In this document: in pieces, positions 51,501 through 63,752 of the stretch
Layout of the letters: each line of letters begins with the position of its first letter
How positions within the stretch are numbered: the stretch's first letter is position 1
Assembly: GCF_910596095.1 (NCBI RefSeq)
Contig: NC_056540.1
Coordinates: forward strand, 14,005,001-14,069,000
From: Thunnus maccoyii
Lineage: Eukaryota > Chordata > Actinopteri > Scombriformes > Scombridae
Length of the DNA: 64,000 nucleotides
Direction: 5' to 3'
Translations under genes and position numbers: made by a program
The notes under the pieces: model-generated
Database searches by the model: none
What the model saw: the letters and a program-made list of their open reading frames with translations, nothing else
Told to the model about the DNA's origin: nothing

Positions 51501-54500
51501 ATAAGAAACAAATTCGTAATGGCTCATTGATAAAGTCTAAAAGTGTTTCCACTGTACAACCTGTTAAAATCAAAACAGAAAACGCTGTCCCAGATCTATC
51601 ATCTTCTTCTTCCCCCTCCTCATCACTGTCTCCCATGGATGCTTTCCAGGATGTCAAGGAACTAATGTTTAAATCTCTTGTGAAGGAGGACAGCAGTGAC
51701 TCTGAGTTAACTGCGTTTCGTCCTGATTCCAATTATAAATTCAGCACCTTCCTTATGCTCCTGAAAGATATGCATGATACCAGAGAAAAAGAAGGTAAAC
51801 CCCTGACTCTCCCACCATCACCAGTCCTGATCAAGGAGGAACCCCTGGTCATCCCTACTTCTACAGGAGGTGACCCGTTGAAGGGTTCTTCTGATGGTCA
51901 AGGGATCAAAACAGAGAATGGCCAGTCAACAAAATCCACAACATCCCAAAACACAGCGGCAAAAACCAAGAATAGGACTAAAGCTATCATGACAGCTGAC
52001 ACCTACCATTGTGAAAATTTTCCTGTTCACTCTCAGATCGGCAGCTCAGACAAGCAGCGTAGAAAGCAGAGGCTGCCTGCGAAACTGAAACTCAGCATAC
52101 CTGGCCTGTCTTCAGACCTGGCCGACTTGGCTTACGGCAGGGAGTTTGTCAGTGGCCATGCTGACTTAGCTGGTCCTGGATCTGGTCCTCCTGTCGCTGC
52201 TGATCCCTCGGCCAGCTACCTCGATAAGAACACAGAATCCACAGTGGCTCCAAAGAAGCGCTGGCAGATGGTTGAGAGTGCTGCTGAGAAAATGGCTGAA
52301 GTTATGAGTGGGGTGCCTGCTGAGATGAATGGGTCTTACCTCATGAGAGGATCTCCAGATCTTGATCTGGGAGTTGAGAAGCAGGCAGAAAATGACTTCT
52401 CAGAGACAAGCAGCTCAGCCGGTAAGACACAAAATGCTGCTGTTTAGTTTGAGTGAGAACCAGAGAGCTGGTAAAATGAGTAAGAAAGTAATGTATATTA
52501 TGTTTGTTTACACAGGACATTCAGAGAACAAACGACTCCGGAAACCAACTAAAAGGCTCCTGGAGTCAACTGAGGAGTATGAACAAATATTTGCTCCAAA
52601 GAAGAAATCAAAGAGAAGCACCTCAGAATCTTCCAGAATGGTAAGATGTTCTTCATTTGGTCCCATACAGTATAAATGGAAGTGCACAGAAATCACTGAC
52701 TGAATGTGAATATAAAGTGTCTTTTATCCATTTGTTTTTCTAGTATTCTAAGTTTAAATAAAAGGGTAAACATCCAGAGCAGTTTGCAGTATAACAGTAT
52801 TTTTTTTTTTTTTTTTTTAATCTTGAGGTCATATACCTTTTGCTGTTCATTGTGCAGGCTATATAATGTGTTCCAAGGTCACACTGAGAAAATTCTACAT
52901 TGTGTACATGTATGAAAGGGTACGCCACAGTCCTATATATGAAGATATTTTCAAACTCATCTAGCAGATTCAACAGATGTCCTAGTACTTTCCAGAGACT
53001 AAATAAAATCCATCATGTGAATTGCTTTGAAAATTTTTTTTAGGAAATAAATAAACCATCCTAAGTATGTTTGTACAAATAGGCTTTGTGATCCCTCCCT
53101 TATGGTCTTCTTGATAAGTTATGAAAACATAGAAAAGATAGCAGTTTGTTACACGTTTTATGTCTGGTAAAAGTAAAATGGCATTTCAACTTGTTACTCA
53201 ATAGTCGGTAACATGTTGCCTACGAACACAGGTAAACACACCCTGTGTATTATATTCATAACTACATACCATGTATTCCAATAGCGCTTTGTTTGCATGT
53301 GTGCCACTCAGGTTATTGGTATAGCCAGTGAAAATGTTTCGCAGGAGACATCAGGGATGACAGCACTCCAAGATCTGAGCACCACATCGGGGACTGTTAC
53401 CTCAACCTCCACCTCGACCTCAGCCTCATCTGCTGTAGAGCCCTCCGAGGCTCCATCAGTACTGGAACATAGTCCATCTCAGGATGAACTTTCTCCTGCA
53501 GCACCCTCAGTATCCCCAGCCACTACACAGCCCTCCCTCAACATAGAGACTGCAGAAGAAACTGATCTACCTCCTGAATCTGGTAAATAAGTGTTTCCTT
53601 AAAATATTATGTTTGATCCGGTATCAACTATTTTGCTGTATGATATCGAATAGGTTTGTGTCGCTGGACAGAATATTACATAATTTAATTATTTTGACCC
53701 TAGGCATGGGGTTGATAGCCCAAGAAAGAAAGAGGCCAAGGAAGCTTTCACACAAGGTGCTGGAATGTACCATAGAAGAAGTGTCTGTTGCTCCAACAAA
53801 GAAGAAGGTATGTTGTGACTGAGAAGGCAGCAAGCTTTGTGAGGGAAAATAAATACATAAATATTCCAGTTAGTATTTTAAAATTGTTTTGAAAATGTTT
53901 ATGTTCACAATTTATCTATCTGTCCTCTAGCAGCCAAATCGACACAGTGGAGTTACCTCAGAGGTGAAGGTGTTAGTCAAGAACACTCAGGTACTACAAA
54001 AGCACAAGCTCAAAGAAAATCCTGTTAGTATCTTCATATTCCACCAGAAACAATATGATGCTAAAAGCATCGTAAAGCCAATTAAATCTTGTTTTGGACA
54101 GGTTGGATCCGTAAAGAAAGAAAAGCCTGTACCCAGCACATCTTCTGCTCCTACTACTGCCCCTCAGCACTCGGAGGACAAAGATCTCCCCGAGGTTCCC
54201 ACTCCAAATGGACCTCCCAGCCCTCAAGGATGTAAGACCCCCAAGCAGGAGGCAGAGATGGAAGTCTGCAACACTGAGGAGAAGCAAAACGTACACACTG
54301 GAACACTAACTCCCAAACTTGAGGTGTGCATGTTATATTGTTCAGCTTATTCAAATCAGAATGTTGTCATTTGTCATCCTCGTCATCACCATTTCGTTAT
54401 CTCTGTAGGTGCTGTCTGCTGGTTTGAATGACAGCCTTTCGTCCCAGGTGGATGTAAAAGGGAAAATAGGAGCTGCATGCTTAAAGGAGAATGTCTGTCA

Positions 54501-57500
54501 GGTGAGATGATCTACCAGAAAGTTTATGTTTTACTTTGTATAGTTAGGTCCCAGACACATCCATCATCTGTAACAACAGACCATTAGCATGTCTCTTATT
54601 GTGTATTTGTGTGTATGTTTGTACAGGTGTGTGAGAGGACAGGAGACCTGCTGGTGTGTGAAGGCCACTGCTATGGAGCTTATCACCCGCAGTGTATTGG
54701 CCTGTCAGTGGCTCCCAAGGGGAAATTCCTCTGTCGAGAATGCACCACTGGTGGGTACAACTTGAGTCTGACAAGGGTGTGAAAGCAATAAAATGTGATC
54801 CTTATCCACTAAAGTTAAGGAAGACATAAAAATTTTTGAAATTTTTTGTTCCTTTCAGGTGCGCACACATGTTTTGTGTGCAAGAAGTCTAGTAACGGGA
54901 TAAAGCGATGCATGATACCATTGTGTGGGAAGTTCTACCATACAGACTGTATAATGGCCTTCTCAGCCACACAGCCACATAACAAAGGCTTCCGCTGCCC
55001 CCTGCATGTTTGTCTGTCCTGCCACATCACCAATCCTCTCAACATCTGCAGCTCTAAAGGTAAGCTCCAACATTGCTCTACTGAACTACATAATATGATG
55101 AATGTGACGTATTAGATATTCCTGTTTTATCGAGCTGAGATCTGGGAACTATGCATCCCATTGGTGTAAATTCATCTTAAAATGGTGCTTTATCTTCCTG
55201 TATCCACTTGCCAAAGGGTATATTGTTCCCTTGATAGGATACACCTCTTAAACAACAATGTTTATGCACTAAGGGCATTCAATGAGCTTCACCTCTTTGT
55301 TCTAACCTGACAGTCATGGAGCCCATCAAGGTGTTGTTTTGCTCAAAGTTGCATGTTCTCAGTTTCTGCAGACCATCTTTGGTTATTTCCATGTTACTTG
55401 TTGGTTAAAAAATCACCTTGAACTTCTCTTCTAGACTCATTATTTTTCATGTTTTTAGTCTCATGCCTGCAATTGTCAGGACTTGTTTTGGTGATTAAAA
55501 GACTCACTGTGTGGAGCAGTGAGCTGGTTGTGTAAACCTAATATAGTGACTGTTAGTGAACTCTTGCATCTTTGTTCATGTGCCACGAAGATCAGTGCCA
55601 GAAGCCTGAGTTTCTTTGTTTCTAACATCCTTGAAACAGAGCCCGATACTACAACATAAATGGTGTGTGTTACCTTGAGTAACAAGAGAGAGATTTGGCT
55701 TTATATGTAGTTTTTGAAAAATACAGCAGAGGATTTAGACTCGGTATACTGGACGTCAGTTAAACTTGGCACTTTTAAATTATTTTTTGTGCAATTCTTT
55801 TTTATAATCCTGAACCCTAAAATTGAATCAACTTGATCAGTGTAAAAAGGCAAAAGAGAAGAAAACTGCTTGGTGAAAGTGCATTTAAAGTTCTCCATAA
55901 AGCATTTAGTGGACTGAGAGCACTGTGTATTTTAAAGTTATTACAAAACTTCAATTACAGAGATTAAGTGCTCTTTGTTCTCGTGTATTCTGTTGCAGGT
56001 CGGTTGGCTCGATGTGTGCGCTGCCCTGTGGCTTATCATGCCAATGACAACTGCATGGCAGCGGGCAGCTTGGTGCTGGCAAACAACAGTTTTCTCTGTC
56101 CAAACCACTTCACTCCCCGTAAGGGCTGCAAGAACCATGAACACATCAATGTTAGCTGGTGCTTTGTCTGCTCGGAAGGTGAGTTTGGTCATGATTCATG
56201 ATTATTGGAACTTAGCGACACTATCAAAGCAGTTATACTACTAAGATCATATACAGACGGGTGACAAATTAAAGTAAAAACCATCATAAAGTGTCTTAGT
56301 AAAGTGCTACCACGTGCTGCCAGAACAGCCTCAATGCGCCATGGCATTGATTCTGCAACACAACTGGAGGGATGAACACCATTCTTCCAAAAGATATTCC
56401 CATATTTGGTGTTTTAAAGATGATGGTGGAGAGTGTTGTCTAACAAGATGGCCATAGCATATGATTCACATCATTTTCATTCTCATAAAACCATTCAGTG
56501 ACCCCTCATGCCCTGTGGATGGGGGCATTGTCATCCTAGAAGAATCCATCAGGATAGAAATGTTACATCATAGGATAAAGGTGATGACTCAGAACAACTT
56601 TGTGTTGATTTGTAGTGACTCTTCCCTCTAAGGGGACAAGTGGACCTAAACCATACCAGCAAAATGCCCCCCATAGCATAACAGAGCCACTGGACCCCCT
56701 CACTGTAGGGGTCAAGCATTCAGGCCTGTACTGTTCTCTTGGTGGACGCCACACATGCCCACTTGTCAAGAATATGGTGAACGATGACTCATCTGACCAT
56801 ATCACTTTTTTTCCACATCTCTGTAGACCAGTGCCTAGATGGTTTTTGCACCACTGAACTCTGAAACATGCATTCGTCTTTGTAATGAGAGGTTTATGCA
56901 CTGCAACCCTGCTATAATATTCCTCTCTATGTAATTGTCGACGAACTGTTCTTGCTGACGCAGCTTGATCACGTCTTGCATTGACATTCTCAGTCACCTG
57001 AGAAAGAGTTACTCTTCTGTTTTTCCTTACATATCATACTAATGCACAAGTATCACGGTCATCAAATGGGCACTGTCAACCACAATTTCTGACCCTATTT
57101 ACTGATGTCTTTCCCCTAGATCTAAATGCAGATGTCACTTAAGTCACTGTTCCTATTAAAGCACCAGCCAGTTGAGCAGTCTCTATGACTGAAGCTCGTG
57201 TCATTCGTGCCCCAACAATGAACCCTCTTTCACAATGACTTAGATCTTTTCCTCTTGACATCATGATACACAATCAGAATCAACTGGGCCTGCTCAGCAT
57301 TTTTATACATGTCACAGAGCATGATTGGATGGTAATTGCTTAATTGTACTATGCAGTGCATCTGTGTGGAAGCATCTGCATTCATTTTTTAGGGTTTTCC
57401 CTTAATTTGTCATATATTGTTTTCACACCGTTTTTCAAACTGTTTTTCATGTTTCAAATGTTAACACAAGATATCTACCAGAAAGTGAATATATCAGAAT

Positions 57501-60500
57501 GTATAAGGTTTCAAATGGTTATGATTTTTGTAGGGGGCAGTCTACTCTGCTGTGAAGCCTGTCCTGCTGCTTTCCATCGGGAATGTTTGAATATGGAGAT
57601 GCCTCAGGGCAGCTGGTTCTGCAATGAATGCAAAGCTGGAAAGAAGCCTCGTATTAAGGACATACTGTGGGTCAAATGGGGACGTTACAGGTAAGGACAC
57701 AACAATTGTCTTTCTTCATACGCAACAGCTGATGCACCCTTATTTGTACTTCTAAACCCTGATCTGACTCTTTAGGTGGTGGCCTGCAGAAGTGTGTCTG
57801 GCCAAAGATGTTCCAAATAACATCTTGAGGATGAAACATGAGGTGGGAGAGTTCCCAGTGCAATTTTTTGGCTCCAAAGATTTCGTGTGGACATACCAGG
57901 CCAGAGTCTTCCCTTACATGGAGGGTGACACTCACAACATAGAGAAAATGGGCAAGGGTGCAGACGCAGTGTACAAGAAGGGTATGTACTTGAGATTGTT
58001 GATGATGTTCAAGTTAAAATGAGCTCTCCCACATCGTAAATTTAATCTGGAGCTCGTGTTTGTGTTTTAATGGTTTGAGTAAAGATAATGTCTGTGTTAA
58101 TAGCCCTTAATGAAGCAGCAGAGAGGTTCAAAGAGCTTCAGGCAGAAAGGGAAATGAAGCAGCTTCAGGAGGACAGAAAGAATGACAAGAAACCTCCTCC
58201 ATACCGGCACATCAAGGTACTGTGTGTCACCAAATACTCATTTGTGTTTTTATAGTCTGACCGAAGACAAAATAAAAACAAAATCATAACCCTGTCTCTG
58301 ATTCAAAAGGTAAACCGGCCAATTGGGAAGGTGCAGATCATTACAGCTGACCTGTCAGAGATCCCACGCTGTAACTGTAAGGCATCTGACGAGAACCCAT
58401 GCGGCGTCGACTCAGAGTGCATAAATCACATGCTGATGTATGAGTGCCACCCTCAGGTGTGCGCGGCAGGGGAGCGATGTCAGAACCAGGCCTTCACAAA
58501 GCGCCAGTACACACCTGTGGAGATTTTCAGGACGTTGTCGCGTGGCTGGGGCTTACGTGCCGTGTCTGACATCAAGAAGGTGGGTTGGAAGGAATCAGAT
58601 CATGACAAATACGTGCAAGACTTTACTTCTCATATCTTTCTTATCTCTCTCTATTATGAATTAAGTCTATTGCTCTTGTTCTGTTTGTTCCCAGGGAGCT
58701 TTTGTGAGTGAATATGTGGGAGAGGTGATCGATGAAGAAGAATGTCGAGCCAGGATCAAACACGCTCAGGAAAACGACATCTGTAACTTCTACATGCTTA
58801 CACTGGACAAGGTGATTCTGTGTCTGATGACCACAAACACAATAATCTCTATGTAGTACAGCTTAGCAACACACTTTACCCTTCAGATGGTCGGTACAAA
58901 CCAGTTTGTATATTATTCCAGGACCGGATCATCGATGCTGGGCCCAAAGGGAACCAGGCTCGCTTCATGAACCACAGTTGCAACCCAAACTGTGAGACTC
59001 AGAAGTGGACTGTGAACGGTGACACCAGGGTCGGGCTGTTTGCTCTACAAGACATTGCAAAAGGTTTTAGTGACAGGCTACAACTCTTTCTGGTATTTTG
59101 TATCGTATATAATTGCAAAGCATAGAGCTAATACAACATGTACTTTAGGTGAGGAGCTGACTTTCAACTACAACCTGGAGTGTCTTGGCAACGGGAAGAC
59201 TGCTTGTAAATGTGGAGCACCAAACTGCAGCGGTTTCCTGGGTGTTCGGCCAAAGGTAAAAGCTTACATTCAAACAGTTTTAGCACTGCCTGAGCGCACT
59301 TTCACCCCTCAGATGACCCTTTGACCACCATTTAAATTTACTACTTCATTGAATTCCTGCTTTGTAACCCTCCTAATTTCTTGGACTTGTTCAGAACCAG
59401 CCGTCAGCTGAGAAAATGAAACTGAAGGAAGGGAAGAGGAAGATCCCCATGAAGAAGAAAACCAAGCAAGAAGTGATGAAGGAGAGGGAGGATGAGTGCT
59501 TCAGCTGTGGTGACGGGGGCCAGATAGTGTCCTGTAAGAAGCCAGGTTGCCCGAAGGTCTATCATGCTGACTGTCTCAACCTGGCCAAGAGGCCTGCAGG
59601 CAAGTAGAGGAGGAGGATTGTTATTGTTAAAGTCAGACTTCTTTCTTATCAAGCTTGCAGCATTTTTGGAGACACACAAGGAAACTAATAAATATACACT
59701 GGGTGAATTGAGGGCAGAGACTGACAATAGTTCTCCAAAGAAGGAAACATCTGTCTGCTGGAATAGAAAGCTAATTATGTTCCCAACAGTCAGTTGTGTA
59801 ATTTAGGTCCAGTTGTGGTGGAAAGTAAAAGCTGAAATATTGGGGTGACCCGGTAGCCTGCTGGTTAACCACAGTAACCACAACGTCCGCTGTTTGACTC
59901 TGGCTGCAGACCTTTGTTGCATGTCATCTTCTTTCTACCATGTTTCCTCTCTCTCTCTAAACTCTTTTTTTAAAACCCTCACATATATAAGGAATGATTT
60001 ATGGGATTCATACTTATTAAAATGGAAAGTTTTCACAAAATACACTTGAATCAAAAAGTATCAAAAGAACTAATTAGGCTAAAAGTGGACTAAACAGCAA
60101 ACATTTTTATGACTATGTTATGAAGAATGGACCAGGTTTATCCAACAAAATAATGTTCATGAATATCTTGTGATAACATGCTGGTTATTGAGACAGACAT
60201 TTTCAAACTCACAGCCAGTTGAATGGCTGCCTTTGGATTTCTATCTCTCATTATCTAAATTTTCACCAGACTTCTATGAACTTGATGAGATGGTCTAGTT
60301 ATGCTAAACTATGTGATTGATCATGTTTTATAAACCTCTATCTGGTCAAACATTTTACTGTTTGTATCTTTTTAACCTAAAATAAGCTCAAACATATATT
60401 TTCTTTCCTGAGTAATGACAGTAATCTTGTCTCCAGGGCGATGGGAGTGTCCATGGCACCAGTGTGACATCTGTGGCAAAGAGGCAGCTTCGTTCTGTGA

Positions 60501-61242
60501 AATGTGCCCCAGCTCTTACTGTAAGGAGCATCGCGAAGGCATGCTCTTCATCTCCAAGCTGGACGGCAAGCTGTCCTGCAGCGAGCACGACCCCTGCGGG
60601 CCCGACCCGCTGGAGCCAGGGGAGATTCGTGAATACGTACCTTCCGCAAGGCCTGGGGCCGTACCTCTTGCTCCCTCTCTGATCCCAGACTCCAGAAGAG
60701 CCAGTTCTGCTTCTGCTCCCGTCACTTCCCCTGCTGGCCAAGCTGGGTCGGCCAGGCAGGAGCCTCCTCCTCGTCTCTACATCAACACAAAGACCGCTAC
60801 CTCGAGCTTCATCCCCACCAGCAGGTCTTACGTCACAGACAGGACTGAAGGGAAAGGGTTTTCCACCCCCACCTCTTCCAAGGACGAGAGAGAGGACGGC
60901 GAGGTGGAGGACGGGGAGGTGTGTGGGTTAGAGGTGGAAGAGGTGGAAGACGACGAGGAAGACGACGAGGATGACGATGACGACGACGATGACGAAGAAG
61001 AAGCAGAGGAGGAAGACAATGAAATGGAAGAGATGGAGATAGTGGAAGATGAGGAGGATGAGCCGCTGTATGGAGGTGACCTGCTGGAGGAGGAGGAGGA
61101 GGAGGAGGAGGAGGAGGATGAGGATGAAGGAGCAAATGTGTATGAAACTTGGGGTGATTATGTGGATGAGGACGCTGATGATGGAGAGGTGGAGGGGGAG
61201 GACTTGGAGGAGTGGGGGAGAGTGGAAGATGATGACAAGTGA
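48591..61242 (+). CDS. nsd1: Histone H3K36 methyltransferase NSD1 (complete)
   Basis: Writes H3K36me1/2 in the nucleus. Coding exons: 48591-49439, 49684-49825, 50012-50184, 50579-52421, 52516-52640, 53312-53582, 53704-53807, 53934-54323, 54409-54501, 54627-54750, 54859-55059, 55999-56178, 57534-57690, 57776-57981, 58104-58216, 58310-58579, 58695-58811, 58922-59063, 59149-59255, 59395-59599, 60437-61242. They sum to 6,618 nt, 2,205 residues (human about 2,696). Domains: PWWP1 (about 298-385, [16 protein letters not shown]), a PHD set (about 1330-1540, [30 protein letters not shown]), PWWP2 (about 1543-1610), AWS (1675-1725), SET (1727-1845, [12 protein letters not shown] near 1801), post-SET ([13 protein letters not shown]), final PHD ([18 protein letters not shown]) and a C5HCH finger. 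The [10 protein letters not shown] and [13 protein letters not shown] wording is NSD1, not NSD2 or NSD3. It ends in a long Asp/Glu tail. Which duplicate (a or b) is unknown. Confidence 0.96.
50481..50561 (-). repeat. Reversed copy of the TTTATTGCCAAGTA repeat in nsd1 intron
   Basis: In reverse complement it reads AATCAGAAAAAGGTTTATTG, CCAAGTAGGTTTGCATATAC and AAAGAATTTGCCTTTGTG, parallel to 33581-33640. It ends about 15 bp before the acceptor of the big exon at 50579. Confidence 0.6.
56254..57414 (-). mobile_element. Tc1-like transposon (CAGACGGGTGACAAATTAAA ends), decayed
   Basis: The left end reads CAGACGGGTGACAAATTAAA after a TA. The right end in reverse complement contains TGACAAATTAAGGGAAAACC. 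On the minus strand a 144-codon open stretch (56997-56563) encodes a Tc1 transposase middle part: [15 protein letters not shown] (helix-turn-helix linker), [12 protein letters not shown] (first catalytic Asp), GSVMLWGAF and [10 protein letters not shown]. The remaining C-terminal coding region is out of frame and holds stops, so the copy is inactive. It sits in the nsd1 intron between exons 55999-56178 and 57534-57690. Confidence 0.88.
59842..60010 (+). mobile_element. tRNA-derived SINE with A and B boxes
   Basis: The head GGGGTGACCCGGTAGCCTGC then TGGTTAACC resembles a polymerase III A box, and TGTTTGACTCTGGC a B box. It is followed by ACCTTTGTTGCATGTCATC and CT-rich sequence, the recalled tail of a common percomorph SINE. 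It lies in the GC-AG intron of nsd1. Tail fragments of the same type occur at 478-580 and 20075-20180. Confidence 0.65.
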
Positions 61243-62768
61243 CCACCCGTTCCTTCATGAATACTCAGCTAAAACTCTCAATAAACATTCAAAGGACAAA
61301 AACGTTTGAAAAGACAAAAAGAGTTTGTTATTTTGGTACCCACGTGAACGCAACGCTGCCTTCACTTTGGTACTAAATTGCCTTCTCATCCACAGACTGC
61401 TGAACTGTGACAGTAGGGGATGCGTACTGGTGCTAAGGCTCGAAGACTGATTCACTCAGTCTCTTTATACTTCTGTCGATATGTTTATTTGTGTCTGGTG
61501 CTGTTATGTTCTTTTGTTCCTTTCTCTCGACATTGTTTACATTTTTGCCTTTTTTTAAAAAAAAAAATGTTTGGAATACAACAAAAAAAGGTGAGAAGCT
61601 TCTCCTGACCAAACTGTCACCATCAAGGGCATCTTCTGTTGTTGTTACTGTCTTAACCTTGTCTTTCTAATTACAAGAGTGGTCATAATAGTTTTCTCAC
61701 TGGTCCGTGTTACAGTTAGACACAGTGATACCTGCTTGGTGCTTCTGAGGAATGCAACAATAAATCCACTGGAGTCATCAAAACTGTAGATGATTCTTCT
61801 CATGACAAATGCAGTCCGCTCTTTTTGTAATTTCATCCTTTTTGTCCACCCGACAGGTAAGTCAAGAGTTCAGGTCCAGAGGCACAGAGGAATAAAATAA
61901 TGTCATGGCATGCAGTGATGTGTCATGTGCATCTTCGTGTCTAAATGCATCAGATATCACTAACATTGCTTTTGCACCCATACTGTCTCGTTTTTCCAAG
62001 TTAGAATAAAATCAAAGTACTTATTTACTTGGTATCCAGTATTTCATTCCCTCACATCACACATCTTGCAGAAGAAATCTTGTCTGTAAGAATCGGGGCA
62101 TTACAGTAACATCACAAGGCTACGTTTTAAGTTAGCTGCTGCAACCTATCATGTTGTGTTCATTTTTGTACATATTTGATAAATGAGTAGGCGGTATTAG
62201 CAGTAGGAGAGAGAGATAAGAAATTGCAAGTTTTTACCTCGAAATTAAGTTTATTTTTGGTACTCAGTGAGCTTCCTGTAACTTGTTAGATTATTTTTTT
62301 ACCTGATGTTTACTACAAATAATGTCAGAAAGCTTGACTTCTTTCCCATTAGGTATGGCTGTTAAGTAACTATTAGGGTTTTAACTACAGTCTATTTTCT
62401 ATAATGATAATAATAAGCCTTTTTTGATAAAAAGTAGTGCTTTATGTTGACCATGTTTTCGATTTATCAGTCTTGTAGTCTTTTATATTATGTATTGCAT
62501 TGTGATTATATTTAAGGCTGTTAAACATGGCTGAATCCAACTGTAGTCATTTATCATGCAAGGAGCCCCTTTTAAATTAGCTGCTGGGTTCTGCCTTAAC
62601 TCTTCACTCCTCCCATTTTTTGTACAATGTATATAGTTTCTATGCTAGAATACTACCTGGACCCAGATTTGCTGTTAAGTTTGATTAAATATATAAATTT
62701 AGGGTTAGGAATTAACAATATATATATTATATTTTTTAAACTTTATATAAGCATATAATTTTAATAAA
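61243..62768 (+). other. nsd1: nsd1 3' untranslated region
   Basis: Four AATAAA signals are present, at 61280-61285, 61891-61896, 62005-62010 and 62763-62768, so alternative 3' ends are possible. No coding sequence is seen. The last signal is only about 130 bp before the first CRE of the slu7 promoter. Confidence 0.5.
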
Positions 62769-62899
62769 AGTTTATAAAACTAGATTTTGATGCAAGACCC
62801 ACCTTATATCACTTGATATTGTGTTTTAGTTTTACATTTTAGAAGTGTTCTTAAAAAATATAGTATCTACCACACATGAAGAAAATAACTACTGATGAG

Positions 62900-63095
62900 A
62901 TAATGACGTCGCAGTTATGCAACAACTTGCTGCTGAGGAGGTAAATCGAGGTGAACAGTAACTGATCGATTAGGCAGCTGTGTCCGATAGATGTCGCACT
63001 TTCCGGCAGTGACGTCAAAGTCGTGATCTCTGCACCACAGAGGAAGAAAGAAAAGGGATGTGACGTAGCTGTGGTTGATCTAAAATGGCGACGGT
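62900..63095 (+). promoter_or_regulatory. slu7: slu7 promoter with repeated CRE/ATF sites, ETS core and YY1-like site
   Basis: TGACGTC at 62904-62910, a full TGACGTCA palindrome at 63010-63017 and TGACGTA near 63060 are three CRE/ATF sites. TTTCCGG just before the second is an ETS core. AAAATGGCGAC near 63082 matches the YY1 start-site element. The cluster directly precedes the leader exon. Confidence 0.6.
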
Positions 63096-63213
63096 CGCGT
63101 AGTCAAAACCAAAACACATTTGACGATCTTAAAAAAATCGTACGATTCTGCGAACGTTCCCGTTTTTACGAAGTTATCGTCAATCACTGTTTTCATTGTT
63201 GGATCTCATTAAG
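63018..63213 (+). other. slu7: Probable non-coding first exon of slu7
   Basis: A donor (ATTAAG then gtaacc) at 63214 closes the exon. The short ATG frame at 63085 (MATVA then stop) within the YY1-like element is likely not coding. The 5' limit is not determined. Confidence 0.5.
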
Positions 63214-63752
63214 GTAACCAGGTTGTCTATTAAATGAATTTATTAGAGATAACGAAATTTCTGTCACTTTTATGTTGCTCAAGTGGAAAACAGCTAGGCT
63301 AACTTAGCTAAAGTTACGTTAGCATGTTCGCCTTTTTCAGATTTTATAAGCAAAATAAAGGTTTCACAAATTTGAAACTGTGAGTTTAATGAGTCTCTGG
63401 AGTCTCCTTGTTAATCCAGTCCAGATTTTACAACTCTAATATAGAGGGTTCTGATCTGGACCTGGTCTAATGTGGTCTGGAGGGAGAAATATCAGTCGCC
63501 CTTTTCTGTCCTGTTTTCATAAGCAAAATAAAAGTTTCAGAAATCTGAAAGCGGGTTTAAGCAGCGTTCAGGCTTTAGCTTCAATGTCTAACACTCTTTC
63601 TTAAGTGCAAGTGGTCAAAAAACGGAGATAAAGCCGCTAAATACCATTATTTATTTTTCCCTAAACACTAAACCAGAAGCTAACTTCAGTGTTATACATG
63701 TCACTGTGTTAGACAGCTGTAATAATGTTTATTTCTGGTGGCAGGTTCAGTC

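Noticed and set aside
54846-56244. Independent PHD-finger gene
   Set aside because: The PHD fragments join in phase with exons on both sides and with the SET domain; they are nsd1.
60833-61258. Minus-strand open frame of 141 codons, rich in His and Pro
   Set aside because: It is the shadow of the acidic nsd1 tail; GAG/GAC repeats read backwards give CTC/GTC and shifted Pro/His runs. No start context or homology.
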